Positions 32,891 through 44,779 of a stretch of DNA of 64,000 nucleotides are shown one piece after another. Both the position numbers and the translations under genes were made by a program. The stretch comes from Nannobrachium achirus (taxonomy: Eukaryota > Chordata > Actinopteri > Myctophiformes > Myctophidae). The DNA lies in assembly GCA_963921795.1 (NCBI GenBank), contig OY997649.1, forward strand, positions 28,967,362 to 29,031,361, read 5' to 3'. Each line of letters starts with the position of its first letter. Position 1 is the stretch's first letter. The notes under the pieces were generated by a model that had not been told where the DNA came from, made no database searches, and saw only the letters and a program-made list of their open reading frames with translations.

Positions 32891-34784
32891 ATGGCGAGCA
32901 TCTGTGTCACTATACTAGGAAATATCTTAACCACCAAGACATTGTTCTTGCTGTTTACCCTCCTGCTCTCCCAGGGGCCACTTTTTGTGCGGGGCAACCC
33001 GATCTCCCACACCCTCCAGCGGCATCGCCCAGCCCCGGGTCTGGGCGACGGGCATGGAGGGGTGGTCGACCCCTCATTACTGGAGCAGGGCAACGAAATG
33101 GACATGCAGAGTCTGCTGGAGAGCCTAAAGGAGCAGTTTCTTCAGACTTTCAATCTGTCTGGTCTGGGCCCCCCTCACCTACAAGCAGGCTCCACCCGCG
33201 TGGAGCCCCCAGAGTACATGATGGAGCTGTACAACCGCTTTGCCAACGACCGCACGGCCATGCCCACGGCAAACATTGTGCGAAGCTTCAAAAACGAAGG
33301 TACTCACTCCTCAGGCCTCTGCATCAGTTAATGTTTCCATTTCTGTTGATCTTGTGAAAATTAAATCACTTATTCTAGTCAGTTATTAGAAATGTATGCA
33401 CAAATCAAATGTATTCATGAATTAATTATTGATCATTCATAAAACGCAAATACAATTATTGAAATAAATAATTCTTATTTTCACTGGTAATTTAAGACAA
33501 TAATGCAATGATGAATTAAAAAATGGCAACTTTAAATCAATTAAAGGTCCCTCTAGGACTGAATCCTGCTTTAGTTAGATTTAAAGTTGTAGCATTTATA
33601 AAAATATAATAAACTAAGAAATGACAGCACAAACAAAATAAAACAGAACGCCACTGAACTTCCACTGTTTCTTCTACTCCCCAGACTCATCTCCGAGCGG
33701 TGTAGGGGAGGGGGGAGTTAGGCGCCACCCACTCCTTTTCAACGTGTCTGTCCCTCACCATGAGCGGATTACTGCGGCCGAGCTCCGCCTATACACCCTG
33801 GTACAGACCGACCGAAACCTCTACGCTGGCGTTGACCGCAAAGTCACCATCTACGAGCTTGAGTCACACACTGGTGACAACAACGTGACTGAAGAAGACA
33901 GCACTGAGAGAGGAGATGGCCTGAGAGCATGCAGGGATGGAGGACGAGGAGGAGGAGGGGAGAGGGTGGAATTGGTGGAGTTGGCTTCACGTCAGGTCTA
34001 TGGGACTGACAATGGCTGGCAAGCCTTTGATCTCACAGCTGCTGTTCAGCGCTGGCGTAAATCAGAGTATGGCACCACCCATAGACTGGAGGTGCACATC
34101 GCGAGCCTAGTTACAAGTCCTGATACTGGTCAGGGTACACCAGAGGGACAGGCAATGGGTGACGGAGGAGGGTCACCCACAGGAGACATGGAGATTGACA
34201 TGAGCCCAGAGGAGAAGCACAAGCCCTTGCTGATCGTCTTCTCCGATGACCAGAGTGGCGATCACCGTGATGACAAGCGTGAACTGAACGAAATGATTGA
34301 CCGTGAGACTTCGGATAGCCGTGGCCTGAACGAGCTCTGGAGTGAACTGGGGAGGGATGAAGAGGAGCCGGAAGGAGTTGAGGAGCCGGATGAAGAGGCC
34401 CTGATCCAGATGCGCTCAAACCTGATCTACGACACCGCGTCTCGCATCCGTCGCAATGCCAAGGGCAACCACTGCAAGAAGCAGTCCCTCTTCGTAGAGT
34501 TCAAAGACATTGGGTGGGACAGTTGGATCCTTGCACCAACTGGCTACGATGCCTTCGAGTGCAGTGGCATCTGCACCTACCCACTGACCAAGCATGTGAC
34601 ACCCACAAAGCACGCCATCGTTCAGACCTTGGTTAACATCAACAGCCCTCAAAAGGCAGCAAGGGCATGCTGCGTGCCAACAAAGCTGGACCCTATCTCT
34701 CTCCTATACCTGGACGACACAGGCGTGGTCACCTACAAGTATAAATTCGAAGGCATGGTGGTGGCAGAGTGTGGTTGCAGATAG
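32891..34784 (+). CDS. bmp10: Bone morphogenetic protein 10 (TGF-beta family), complete
   Basis: Two exons, 32891-33299 and 33685-34784, join in frame (phase 1) to 502 aa. The ATG at 32891 precedes a signal peptide (hydrophobic core about 17-32). The prodomain has NIVRSFKNE and [13 protein letters not shown], as in vertebrate BMP10. The furin-type site RIRR is at about 390-393. The mature chain is about 109 residues with seven cysteines (positions 7, 36, 40, 72, 73, 106, 108 of the mature part) and ends ECGCR. The sequences TPTKHAI and CCVPTKL and the neighbour arhgap25 identify BMP10 over GDF2/BMP9. It is a secreted ligand for ALK1-type receptors in heart and endothelium. The prodomain is longer than the 424-aa human protein because of acidic and glycine-rich inserts (for example [11 protein letters not shown] and [14 protein letters not shown]). 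Confidence 0.96.
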
Positions 34785-37700
34785 TGACGGAGAGCCCACC
34801 TGGTGTAGAGATGGACTGTTCATTAATTAAGTCTTACTATTAAAGGAAAGGACTCAAAATGACAAGGACACAATTTCCTAACAATAAGCTGTGTGCTGAT
34901 GAAGCGTCACCTGATGCATATTTCAGCAGAGACAAAGGAAGGGCAGTTTTGGGGGTCCCAAGGGCTTACTGAACGAGACAGGAGTACATACCGTATTTTG
35001 CCAATAGTGAATCTATCTAAGTTCGAAAAGAATGAGTACAGTACATACATTTTATTTATATGTTGTATTTCAAGGCAGAAAACATGTTTTTTCCCCAATT
35101 TCAGTTCTCAACATTCAGATAGTGACCTGATGAAAATAACTTGTGGTTGATTGTGATGTCCAGGCTTGTCTTTGGAACCACAAACTATGAAGACACAAGA
35201 GGAAATACAGCCTAAAGTCCTCAGACTGTACAATGTGGCATAGTGAACATTGTGCATGCAGCCTGGTGGGAACTGTTGGGCAAATGGCAGCCCACCCCTG
35301 TCCCCGGTTGCCTGTCCCCTTATTTTGACACCGCTATTCTGACATCTGTCATGCTCTGTACTTATCTCTGGCCTCCCACTGGATACAACACTAATCAGCA
35401 CTTTGTGCAGCCTGGCTCGGGAAAACGACCTCCCTGACTCGACAGCAACCTGACCAAACCCTAGCTCTCTGGGCCTTCCCACAGCTTTCTGTCCCTCCCT
35501 TCTTTCTGATACTTACGTTGTTGCTGGGCAGCTGGAGTTATCTCTCCTAACCCTCCTTCCCACTTCAGCCCCGATCAGATGCCATGGCAGCCGCTCTCTT
35601 CCACTCCTCTTCTAGCCACGGTGATAACAAGGTGTTGGGGTTGGGAAACACGTTTGCTGCCACTCAAGGTTGAAGGACCGGACTCCTTTCCAAGCTGTTT
35701 GGTAGTTGCTGGTGGGATAGGGGAGAAGGACACGGGTGAGTGGGGGGATGTCCAAATTCCTAGGACACTGAGAATCTATATAGGCTCAACTCTGACCTAG
35801 CACCACATTGTTCTCCACAAACATATCTACAACACCTTGGCTCCGTCACCCCTCACTTATGTGTAAGAGATGAACTCTTTCAACTTTTATCGTGTTTAGG
35901 ACATGGGGGCCGCAGTGTCTAGTATCCTGTTTTGGATTCTCAAATAAGAATCAAATATGTTATGTTGTCATGTTTTTTGATACTTACCTCTGCTGCTCAA
36001 GTTAAATGAAAGACTATTTATTTTACTAATTTATTGATTTTTACAACAAAGAGTAGATTCATATGTAATATTTTATAACTGTATTGTAGAGAAAATGTGT
36101 GTTCACTTTGGGGATATCTGTGGAAAAAGAGTTCCCCAAAGAATTGTCATTGATCCCAATGTTTTGAGAAAGTACAGTACATACTTTGACAACACTATTA
36201 AAATGTCATCTTATCTCAGGATGATTTTAAATACATTTGGTTTTGTTTTGTACACCTAAAGTACATCTAAATGTCAATCTGATTTTGTCAGTTTGAAAAT
36301 TACAGTACAATTAGCATTTTTTATATGATACAATTGAACCTAAACGTGTCGATAATTACAGATAAAGTATCAAAAATCAAGATGTTACTTTCCTACACAC
36401 GATAAACACTGAACAAATGTGTTTACAAATCATTTTGAAGAGGACCCATTTAAAATGCATTACGTCACTGTCGGGCAGAAACCTCGTATCTCCAAGTTTC
36501 AAATGTGTACATTTTTTCGCAGTAAAGCACTGCTTCATCATATGGCCATCTCACAAAAGTAGTGAAAACAGCCAATCTACAAGCACACAACGCCTCACGG
36601 TTGTGTGCTTGTAGATCATTAAATCATTTTAGAAATGATAAAAACAAAACAAACGGTTTTGGACATACAAGGTTTCCACCCGACAACGACGATAACTAAC
36701 ATTCAGATCATTCAGTCTGACAATATCAACTAATGGGTCATAGTTCGCACATGACACACAAACAAAGGCCCATGGGAAACGGATTTAGTACCACACTAAT
36801 GAACGCAATGGATGGCCTGCTGCTCACACTGACAGCTTGCAGATACTGAGGACTGCAACACAAAAAACTTACCTAAACAAAGATCTGGCCTTTGTGCCCT
36901 TCTTCATGTTTTCTTGATTCTTGAATTCTTCATAAGAATTTTGCCTCTAACACAACTGGCAACAGTAATCTTTTCATGTATCAACACACACTGAAGATGT
37001 AAATAAATCATGAAGACAAGATTGTGTTCAGAAAAGTGTTTAGTTTACTTTGACTTGTTTCATTGTATTTATTTGACAAATTTGTCCAGTGCTTAAAATG
37101 AAGCATGTTTACTAATAGTCCTATCCTATTATTATTCAGGATACTGACAAATTCGGATTATGCCGGGTGCATAAATGCTACATACCGTACACTTTACTAT
37201 AACTAAGATAGTATTGAAATATTCCAGGCATCTTATCCCAATTATGAGCAACCAGGATACATTTCGTGGAATGTTACAAAATTATCTTGAAACATGTAGA
37301 CTAAAGTCAAAATACTTTATGTGAACCTGTATTGGAGTATGTGGCTACAACACATTTATCTTTTTTAAAGATGTTTATTTTTGTACTTCACTGTTTGAGC
37401 ATGTTTAGTTCAGCAGTCCGCGTGAGCAAGACACATACAAGACAGGACAAAGACTGTAGAATAGAGCAATTTACCGGTATATTATACAAGTATAATATAA
37501 GTCTATTTTGTTATTGCAGATTTACTATACAGCATACTGTACACCATGCTTTAAAAAAGGTTATTAATTGTCTTTTAATTGACTATATCAGTACTTTGTA
37601 TGCACTCATTTCTAAATACAGAGGAAAATGTTATACTCTAAAGAAATATATTTTAACCACTTTCAACCTGACATGCATATTTTGGGAATGTCATTATGAG

Positions 37701-39109
37701 CAAACCTTTTTTCTTTCCTCCTGGTTCTGTGGCAATCATAAATTCCCAACACAGGGGCAACCCAACACAGAATGTTTAAATAATTCTCATATGCTGTATA
37801 AGCAGACGATGATATCCTCTACAGTGTGCTCCTACACAGCTGTTTCATTAGCCATACGAAACACAAGTTGCTGCTACAGAATGCCTGCATGTTGAGAGGC
37901 CTTGTGTCACCCTTATCCACACATGGAGGAGGGGCACAGACAGGGAGTGAGCTTTGCTCTCCCAAGCTGCAACTGCAAGCCACGGGCAGGCACAGAGGAT
38001 AATTATGCTGCTAGCTTAAATCTTATGATAAGGAGAACATGCAACACAAAATGCATGAAAACAATCATATGCAATTATAATAATACGTTATTGGGAACAT
38101 CTCAATAGAGAAGAAATCAGGTTGTATTAAATTAAAGTTTACATTATTCCTCTTTTTCTTTTGCCATGTAGGCCTACCATGATGCGATCTTTAATTTACA
38201 ATCACAAAATTACTACTGTTTTAGAAGCAGTTATTAAGTATGATCTGTGTCTGTGAACTTTCAGTACAAGCTACTGTATATTTTCATAAGATACACACAA
38301 CACACTATTAATAGATGCAACATTATGTCTCATTTTAGACCTCCCATGCCCAATGAGCATGACTATTCACAGGCAATTCAAAGACAATTTGTTACACTAC
38401 TGGCAAGTGTAAAGATCTGTTTTGCGAATGCAAACAAGTCAGTCAGTGACTGACATGTTAGATGAGAGTAGAGGTCGTCTAAAAACGGCTGCAGTTCATA
38501 GGGCAAGAACCTCTGACAAACAAGCCGAAATGTGCTAATTGCATATTTATAGAACCCCGCCAAAAGAAAACTATCAATCTGGCGCTTGTCACTGAATGGC
38601 AAAGGTTTAAGGGAAATGTTGAAATGGGAAGTGATTCTGATAAGGATTGTTGCAGAATGAGCTGTTGTTTCTCTTCCATCTTTATCTTGATCAATGTGTG
38701 GTCCAAAATCCCAGTGGACAAATGTGTAATAATATGACTGCATAGTAGGCCTATAACTATTTTAATCTGGAAATATTGCTTACGTGAATAGGTTGTGAAA
38801 CATCAACGTAGGCCAACAACAAATAAACACACTGCACAATTGCCATGCAAACGATCTCAAATACTGTATGGTTAAAACTTTTGAAATCTTCTGGAAACAA
38901 ATGAAATTCGAGCAACTGAGTGCACGCCTGTCAGCCTGTGCGTCAGTGCGTGAACGTGTGATTCAGTGTGTGTTATCCTAAGCTGCACTTCTTGCTAATT
39001 GGACGTAGAGTCTCTAATAGGGCCTGATTGTTTCCGTTTTGGGTCACATGTTTATCAAGCCATCTTTTTGGCAACACCTCCACCCAGCATTCTCCCTCAT
39101 CTCCTGTCC
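34785..39109. other. bmp10 3' UTR and AT-rich intergenic DNA
   Basis: Apart from MITE-A copy 4 (36463-36691) no mobile element with clear ends was seen. A 187-codon open frame (37332-37895) is AT-rich, has no recognisable domain and is probably chance. No further gene was recognised. Confidence 0.5.
36463..36691. mobile_element. MITE-A copy 4
   Basis: Ends CGTCACTGTCGGGCAG and CGACAACGACG. The hairpin right arm is partly deleted (after GTGCTTGTAGATC it jumps to ATTAAATCATTTT). This makes it the most eroded of the four copies. Confidence 0.75.
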
Positions 39110-39210
39110 CTCGTTTCCAGGGGCGTCACAAGGGGGGGGAGTGGGACTGTGGTAGCCTACTGGGGCCCAAGGTGGAGGGGCCTTAATTATAGAGGGACAG
39201 CAAATGCATT

Positions 39211-39346
39211 TTCCGGCAGCGGCACCTGCCGCGACGTCGCCGGAACTGCCGACAACAGCCGCGGCAATGATTCCTATGCCGTGGCAATTATACCTAATCC
39301 GTTAACGCCGGTTCCGGCGACGCCGCGGCAGGTGCCGCTGCCGGGA
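39211..39346. repeat. GC-rich palindromic element
   Basis: The arms TTCCGGCAGCGGCACCTGCC (39211 onward) and GGCAGGTGCCGCTGCCGGGAA (to 39346) are inverted, extended inward by GCGACGTCGCCGGAAC and its near complement. Total length is 136 bp. The arms contain many CpG sites in otherwise AT-rich DNA. Confidence 0.8.
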
Positions 39347-39531
39347 AGTGTAGGCCTATTTGCTCCTTCTGGAATTATATTGAAAATAGCCGATACAAGC
39401 TCACAGCGTGGCACCGAGTGCCGCGCTGTAAGCTTGTAGATCGGCTATTTTTGAAAAGTCGTGAAAATGTGTGCAAATCTTTGAATAGGCCTACAGTATA
39501 GACCTATGTATTTTTTAAGCTAACATGTGTT

Positions 39532-39705
39532 TGATTGATTGATTGAAGAATTTATTAGAAGTTTGCAATAGAAAAAAGTACAGTTTCATGACAGTACAAA
39601 TCACTGGTACACGGTCAACTAAAAGGAGATCCTAGAAAGCCGAGGCTTATTTCCACAGGAACCACACTTTAAGTATCTCATATAACATTGAAAGACAGAC
39701 GGATA
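39532..39705 (-). mobile_element. LINE 3' tail with (AATC)n end
   Basis: The sequence, reversed, matches the 3' end at 41081-41217 and the copy at 54000-54190 (CATGAAACTGTAC, AACTTCTAATAAA, TCAATCAATCAA). It is strongly 5'-truncated and carries no coding sequence. Confidence 0.7.
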
Positions 39706-40732
39706 GATAGACGGATAGATAGTACTTTATCTAATAATATCAGTTTATCAGTAATATATCAGTAACTAACATTCAGTAACTAACATTTTGCTTCTGGGGT
39801 GGGGGTCCCTGGAACTAAATATTTTGAGATGGGAAACATAGGTTTTTCAAAAAACCTTAGAAGGATTTGAAATATTCAAAGACTTTCACGATTTGTATAG
39901 GCCTATCTGCTATTTTTCAATAGTTAAAGCACAAAATAATGCATAATATAGCGTTCCCAGTCTAAATGGGTTAAACCCCCTCCCCCTATGAAGAACATTC
40001 ATGGGGGGCACGCAGAGAATCCTTGTACCCAGGGCCCAACATTTGGTGTGACACCCCTGCTCGTTTCCCCTGCAACTCACTCACTTTCCAGGAAACAGCA
40101 GTTGTTCAAGTGGACCTGGACGTAAAATGTGCTAAATGTCATCACGTTGCTGAGCCAACATTATCGTCACACTGAAGCCTTGTTTGTTTTAGTTATTGAT
40201 TTAAATCCGTGAGCATGGTTTGATTTGTAAAAGCAAAATGAGAATTGTTGTATAGGCTCATAGATGTTGCATCACCATGCGCTGTGAGCTTGTAGATCGT
40301 ATATTTTCACTTTTTGCTTAGAAATAAATGAAAATAAAATAGAAGTGGTCCCACACACTGTCTTCACATACAAAAATGTATTTATTGAAGAACAATGTTC
40401 ATCAACTAAATAGACCTGCATAGAGCACAGAGAAGTGAGGTCAAATCATGTAGGCCTACTCTATTTTGTGTTGTATTTGTATTTAGTAGTATTATGTATG
40501 TAGTATGTATTTATTATCTGATTCAAGATTCTCAAGATTCTTCTCTTTTGTGATGTCCCAATATTGTAATTTAGTGTCAGACCCTTATTGCGACTATACT
40601 GTAGGTCACATTTAGTATGGAAACCTGCAGATCATGTCCGTCCGTCCGTCATGCCTCATATCACGCTCCATATATGGCTTTCAAAATACTTTATAGTACC
40701 TTTCAAAATACTTTATAAACATTAAGGATGTC

Positions 40733-41217
40733 CATAATTACAACACCAGAGGCAGCGCCACAGATCACTTTCAACCCAGAGTCAAAACCAACAAAGGGTC
40801 AAACTCTTTTTTCTGCTATACCACCAAAATGTGGAAAGCCTTACCGAAGGCCATAAAGGAGTGTGGATCACTAGCATCCTTTAAAATTGCCCTGAAAAAC
40901 CACTTACAGGCAGCAGCCGTTCGCAACTGGTAAAAAATGAACCAACCCTACCCTCCCCTGCCCCTTCTTTGTATATACTGTTTGTTTTAGACTTACTGTC
41001 TTTTTTTTGTTTTTCTTTACATATCTACTGCATAGTACTGTGTTATATTTGTCTGTCATTCAATGTTATGAGATACTTCAATGGTTTCCAGTGGAAATAA
41101 GCTTAGTCTTTTCATGGATCTCCTTTTAGAAGACCTTGTACCAGTGAACTGTACCGTCATGAAACTGTACCTTTTCCTATGCAAACTTCTAATAAAGTCT
41201 TCAATCAATCAATGTGT
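40733..41217 (+). mobile_element. 5'-truncated LINE: ORF2 C-terminus and 3' UTR
   Basis: From 40733 to the stop at 40931-40933 the frame reads YNTRGSATDHF... KMWKALPKAIKECGS... FKIALKNHL, the usual C-terminal tail of a non-LTR ORF2 protein. The 3' UTR ends AATAAAGTCTTCAATCAATC, which identifies the family behind the tails at 39532 and 54000. It is too short to be active. Confidence 0.8.
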
Positions 41218-42010
41218 CAGTCTCATGGTCTATGACCTTCTTTCTTTAGCCACTTTAGCCATTTTTGATGGGTAAGGTACCGTAAGACAGGTTGTCTTGA
41301 CATGTGACTGACCAGTCTGACCACCTGCTTAAATTGAGACAACGATCCAATGATCACACAGACGTGCTAATGTACGCATTGCGTCCATATGTTCGTGAAT
41401 AAAAAACATCAAAATAAAAGAAATGCAGCTTTAGTCCATGCATGAGGTAAAATTAGAAATGTGTTCATTTTGTAATTTGCCATTAACCCTACAAGGGCCG
41501 GTCAGAGTGAACCAAAGGGCTGCATATGACCCCCAGGCCGCACAATGCCCAGGTCTGCTGTAAGGGGTCTGAAATGGAACTGAAATGAGATAACAACCAC
41601 AATGAACAGTAACAAACTAGTTCCAGAAGGTGGCAGCAATGCAAAGGTGTCATTATAATCATCTACAGGCTAGACTCTCCTTTTTCCCTTGTCAGACCAT
41701 GTGACACAGGTATGAAATGTCACAGTATGTGAACAAACAGGCCCACAGGAAGGATGGAAAAAATTAGTTGAAAATATGTCAAATACAAATAAAATAAAAA
41801 AACGCACCTGTGCGAAGTGAGTGATGCAAACACGACATACTTCTAGATCTCTTCATATTTAGGGAGTTGGATATCTTGTGGACTTAGATCTTCAAACCTG
41901 AAAAGAAGATCAGGTTTGAATATAATTCGTTTATATTAATGATGTATATATCGAAAAAGAAATTTAGGAGAGCCAATCACAACACGAGGTCCGATACTGT
42001 GACAGAACAA
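41218..42010. other. Intergenic DNA, no gene seen
   Basis: AT-rich and unassigned. One small palindrome, TCTTCAAACCTGAAAAGAAG followed by ATCAGGTTTGA, occurs at about 41891-41920. Confidence 0.4.
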
Positions 42011-42540
42011 TAGTGGCGTTTCCATAAACGTATTCGAATTAGGGAAGCGAATTATCAGAAATACGCATTAAGACAAAGCGAATTTAGCATGTTTCCATTT
42101 GCGGGTGTCATTCGAATTAGCAACGTTCGCAAGAGTTGATCGGGCTGATTTTTTTCAGACCAAACCTGAGCACTGCACCGTCTGCACGTCTGACTGCTGT
42201 GACTCGGTCGCTGTCTAGTAGTGGGAAGAAGGGATTATCAGTCATCTTCATGGCCCCAAATAACTTTTAAATATATTACAATTGGCGACGAGTCTCTTAC
42301 GAAATTGGCAAGAGTTCCTCTCAATACATAAAGCTACCGGTTCACCGGGAAAACCGCGGTCGCGTCGCTGCACAGTGCAAGTTTCAGCGTCCTCTGGAAG
42401 GTCAGGACAGGTGGCCGATGCAAGCTCACAACGCGGCGCGGAGACGTGGATGCGAGCTGCTGTGCCTGTGAGCTTGTAGATTGGGCACTTCAGGCACGCA
42501 ACACCGTGGGATGAGGAAGGGTTCGCCACCGATGACTCCG

Positions 42541-43017
42541 TTCACTAGTAAAGACCACACCATCAAACAATACCAGTTGGGTTGTATTTATTGAATGGAT
42601 ACAGTGTGTATGAATGGAGACTGATTGAGGGATGGAGTAATGGGGATGAGAGGTTAAGGTGTGAAGTGTGCGTGGGCTGAGCGGGGAGCGATGGAGGGGC
42701 GAACGGCCGCTGGTGCAGATGAGCTGTGCGGTGTGGATGAGCCATGTGGTGGAGATGGGCTGAAGAGGCATGGGTGCCCGTTGATCTGAATGGAGACTGA
42801 TCGAGGGATGTACTGAGAATGGTGTGGTGTAGATGGGTTGTGTGGTGTAGATGGGTTGAAGAGGCTTGGGGTGCTTGTTGATCTGGGTGCTAGCCGGTGG
42901 CAGTTGGTGGTTCCAGGGGGCGATGAACCCTGGGTGTTTGGCTTTGGGGTCCTCGGATCTGGAGTGGCGCCGAGGTCCACGGATCTGGAGTGGCGCCGAT
43001 TTACGCTTTAAGGCCCC
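42541..43017 (-). repeat. Ngaro split repeat B2
   Basis: Starts TTCACTAGTAAAGACCACAC on the + strand and ends at GGCCCC. Nearly identical to B1 (43321-44236 minus the LINE insertion); differences are few (for example GGAGTGG/GGACTGG). Confidence 0.88.
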
Positions 43018-43093
43018 CTGGAACCTGAAGGAAAGGATAAGGAAATGTTAGTGGAGCGCATGAGAAAAGTGTGGAGATTGGGGTGGTGGAGGG

Positions 43094-43318
43094 ATGCGAG
43101 AAATGGATCAGAGGGTAGCAGGTGGAGGTGGTCGTGTATAAATACAACCCTTGGTTGGTTTCAGGGAGGAGATAGGGGAGGAGTTGTTATCAATGGGATC
43201 ACTAGCAGGTGAGCTTGGGAGGAGTAGAAGTCAGCCAGATTGAAGGCAATGACGTAGTGGGGAGATAGTTCTCCGGTGTGGTCTTTTTCCTCCTGAACTT
43301 ATGTTGTGCCAACAGCAT
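43094..43318 (-). repeat. Ngaro split repeat A2
   Basis: 225 bp starting ATGCGAGAAATGGATCAGAG on the + strand and ending GTGCCAACAGCAT. Matches A1 at 49377-49601. B1 begins within 3 bp of its right end, as expected for the B1-A2 junction. Confidence 0.9.
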
Positions 43319-43320
43319 TT

Positions 43321-44236
43321 CACTAGTAAAGACAGATAGATAGATAGATAGATAGATACCTTTATTATCCCAAGGGGGAAATTCAGTTGTCCAGTAGTAG
43401 CACAGCAGTATACAGTTATTTACAAAGTTACAGAGACGTAAGAAAAAATAGATAAGAGGGAAAGAAACAAGAGAACAAAAAAAAGAGCAGTACAGTACCA
43501 ATAAAGAGAAGGTGCATCAATAGAGGGGGCGAATAATATATAAGTATATATACATAAAGTGTCTTGCAAAAAAGACCATAGCAGTCAATGCTAGTTAGTG
43601 CAAACAAGTATCTCACTGTCATTGTTAAACAAAGCAAAAATACTCAGAAACTACCAACACAAACTAATAGTGCAAAGTCAAAAAAAATCAGTGCGAAAAA
43701 AGAAGAAACTAGGAAGCGTGTCACCGCAAGACGCACATGAGCACTCTTCCTGGACGGTCCTTTTGGGTCTAGACCACACCATCAAACAATACCAGTTGGG
43801 TTGTATTTATTGAATGGATACAGTGTGTATGAATGGAGACTGATTGAGGGATGGAGTAATGGGGATGAGAGGTTAAGGTGTGAAGTGTGCGTGGGCTGAG
43901 CGGGGAGCGATGGAGGGGCGAACGGCCGCTGGTGCAGATGAGCTGTGCGGTGTGGATGAGCCATGTGGTGGAGATGGGCTGAAGAGGCATGGGTGCCCGT
44001 TGATCTGAATGGAGACTGATCGAGGGATGTACTGAGAATGGTGTGGTGTAGATGGGTTGTGTGGTGTAGATGGGTTGAAGAGGCTTGGGGTGCTTGTTGA
44101 TCTGGGTGCTAGCCGGTGGCAGTTGGTGGTTCCAGGGGGCGATGAACCCTGGGTGTTTGGCTTTGGGGTCCTCGGATCTGGACTGGCGCCGAGGTCCACG
44201 GATCTGGAGTGGCGCCGATTTACGCTTTAAGGCCCC
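43321..44236 (-). repeat. Ngaro split repeat B1, interrupted by LINE
   Basis: The first 13 bp (CACTAGTAAAGAC) lies at 43321-43333, then comes the LINE fragment, then the repeat resumes at AGACCACACC (43771). The remainder runs to 44236 and matches B2. Confidence 0.85.
43334..43770 (-). mobile_element. LINE 3' fragment inserted in Ngaro B1
   Basis: Starts with (GATA)n and CCTTTATTATCCC on the + strand and matches 20243-20656 closely. The likely target duplication is AGAC. It inserted after the Ngaro element, because the B repeat is cut by it while B2 is intact. Confidence 0.85.
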
Positions 44237-44679
44237 AAAAAGTGGTGCTTGTTTGTCACGAACACATGGCATGGGCAGGGTTGGACCACTGGAACGGATG
44301 TAGACGGACTTCGCAGGTAGAGGATCGAGGCATTCGATTATGGGATGGTGGGAGGTATGGAGAGAACATCTGTGGAGAGAGTCAGGACAGGGAGAGAAGT
44401 GGACAGGTAGTTGGGCCATGCTAGAAATTCAGAGGGATAGCATCGTTGGTGTAAATTAGTTGTAAGTTAAGTCGGATGGAATGTTGATCCATGCATTAGT
44501 TAGAGGCAAGCGCCCTTGAGGTCTTTTCCTGGGAACAACCCGGGAGAGTAAAGGAAGGTTAGTTTAGTTCGATCGGTGTGAACGATATGGGGTGTAGATA
44601 GGGGTGACAATTGGTTGTACGGGTGTATGAGGAAGGAGCGGCTGGACAGGAATGGGTTAGGGTAATCGTAGCAGTGAAT

Positions 44680-44760
44680 ACTGAAGTGAATACTGGAGTG
44701 AATACTGGAGTGAATACTGGAATGAATACGGGAGTGAATACTGGAGTGACGGCGGAGGTG
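44680..44760. repeat. 12-bp tandem repeat replacing recombinase C-terminus
   Basis: Units of GTGAATACTGGA repeat about six times with small variations. The same motif recurs at 46421-46452 and 46783-46806, at the edges of other deleted parts of the element. Confidence 0.8.
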
Positions 44761-44779
44761 GCGATGGAACCAGGTCCGA

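Larger units (their letters stand above)
39118..40059. mobile_element. Composite hAT-type element with exact 8-bp TSD
   Basis: The ends CAGGGGCGTCACA and TGTGACACCCCTG are inverted, and CTCGTTTC is duplicated at 39110-39117 and 40060-40067. Inside are a GC-rich palindrome (39211-39346), a hairpin module (about 39381-39452), an antisense LINE tail (39532-39705) and a fragment related to 18992-19100. So it collected at least four other repeats, or formed from them. Confidence 0.85.

Noticed and set aside
32891-34784. Assignment of the TGF-beta gene to gdf2 (bmp9)
   Set aside because: The prodomain motifs and the arhgap25 neighbour fit BMP10 better.
37332-37895. 187-codon open frame on the + strand between bmp10 and the hAT composite
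   Set aside because: It is AT-rich, cysteine- and lysine-rich with no domain I recognise, no clear start context and no splice support. In 4 kb of AT-rich DNA such a frame can occur by chance.
43769-44419. 216-codon minus-strand frame with proline- and serine-rich repeats
   Set aside because: It lies in the Ngaro B1 repeat and its start; the parallel frame in B2 is different in extent. It is a by-product of repeat composition.
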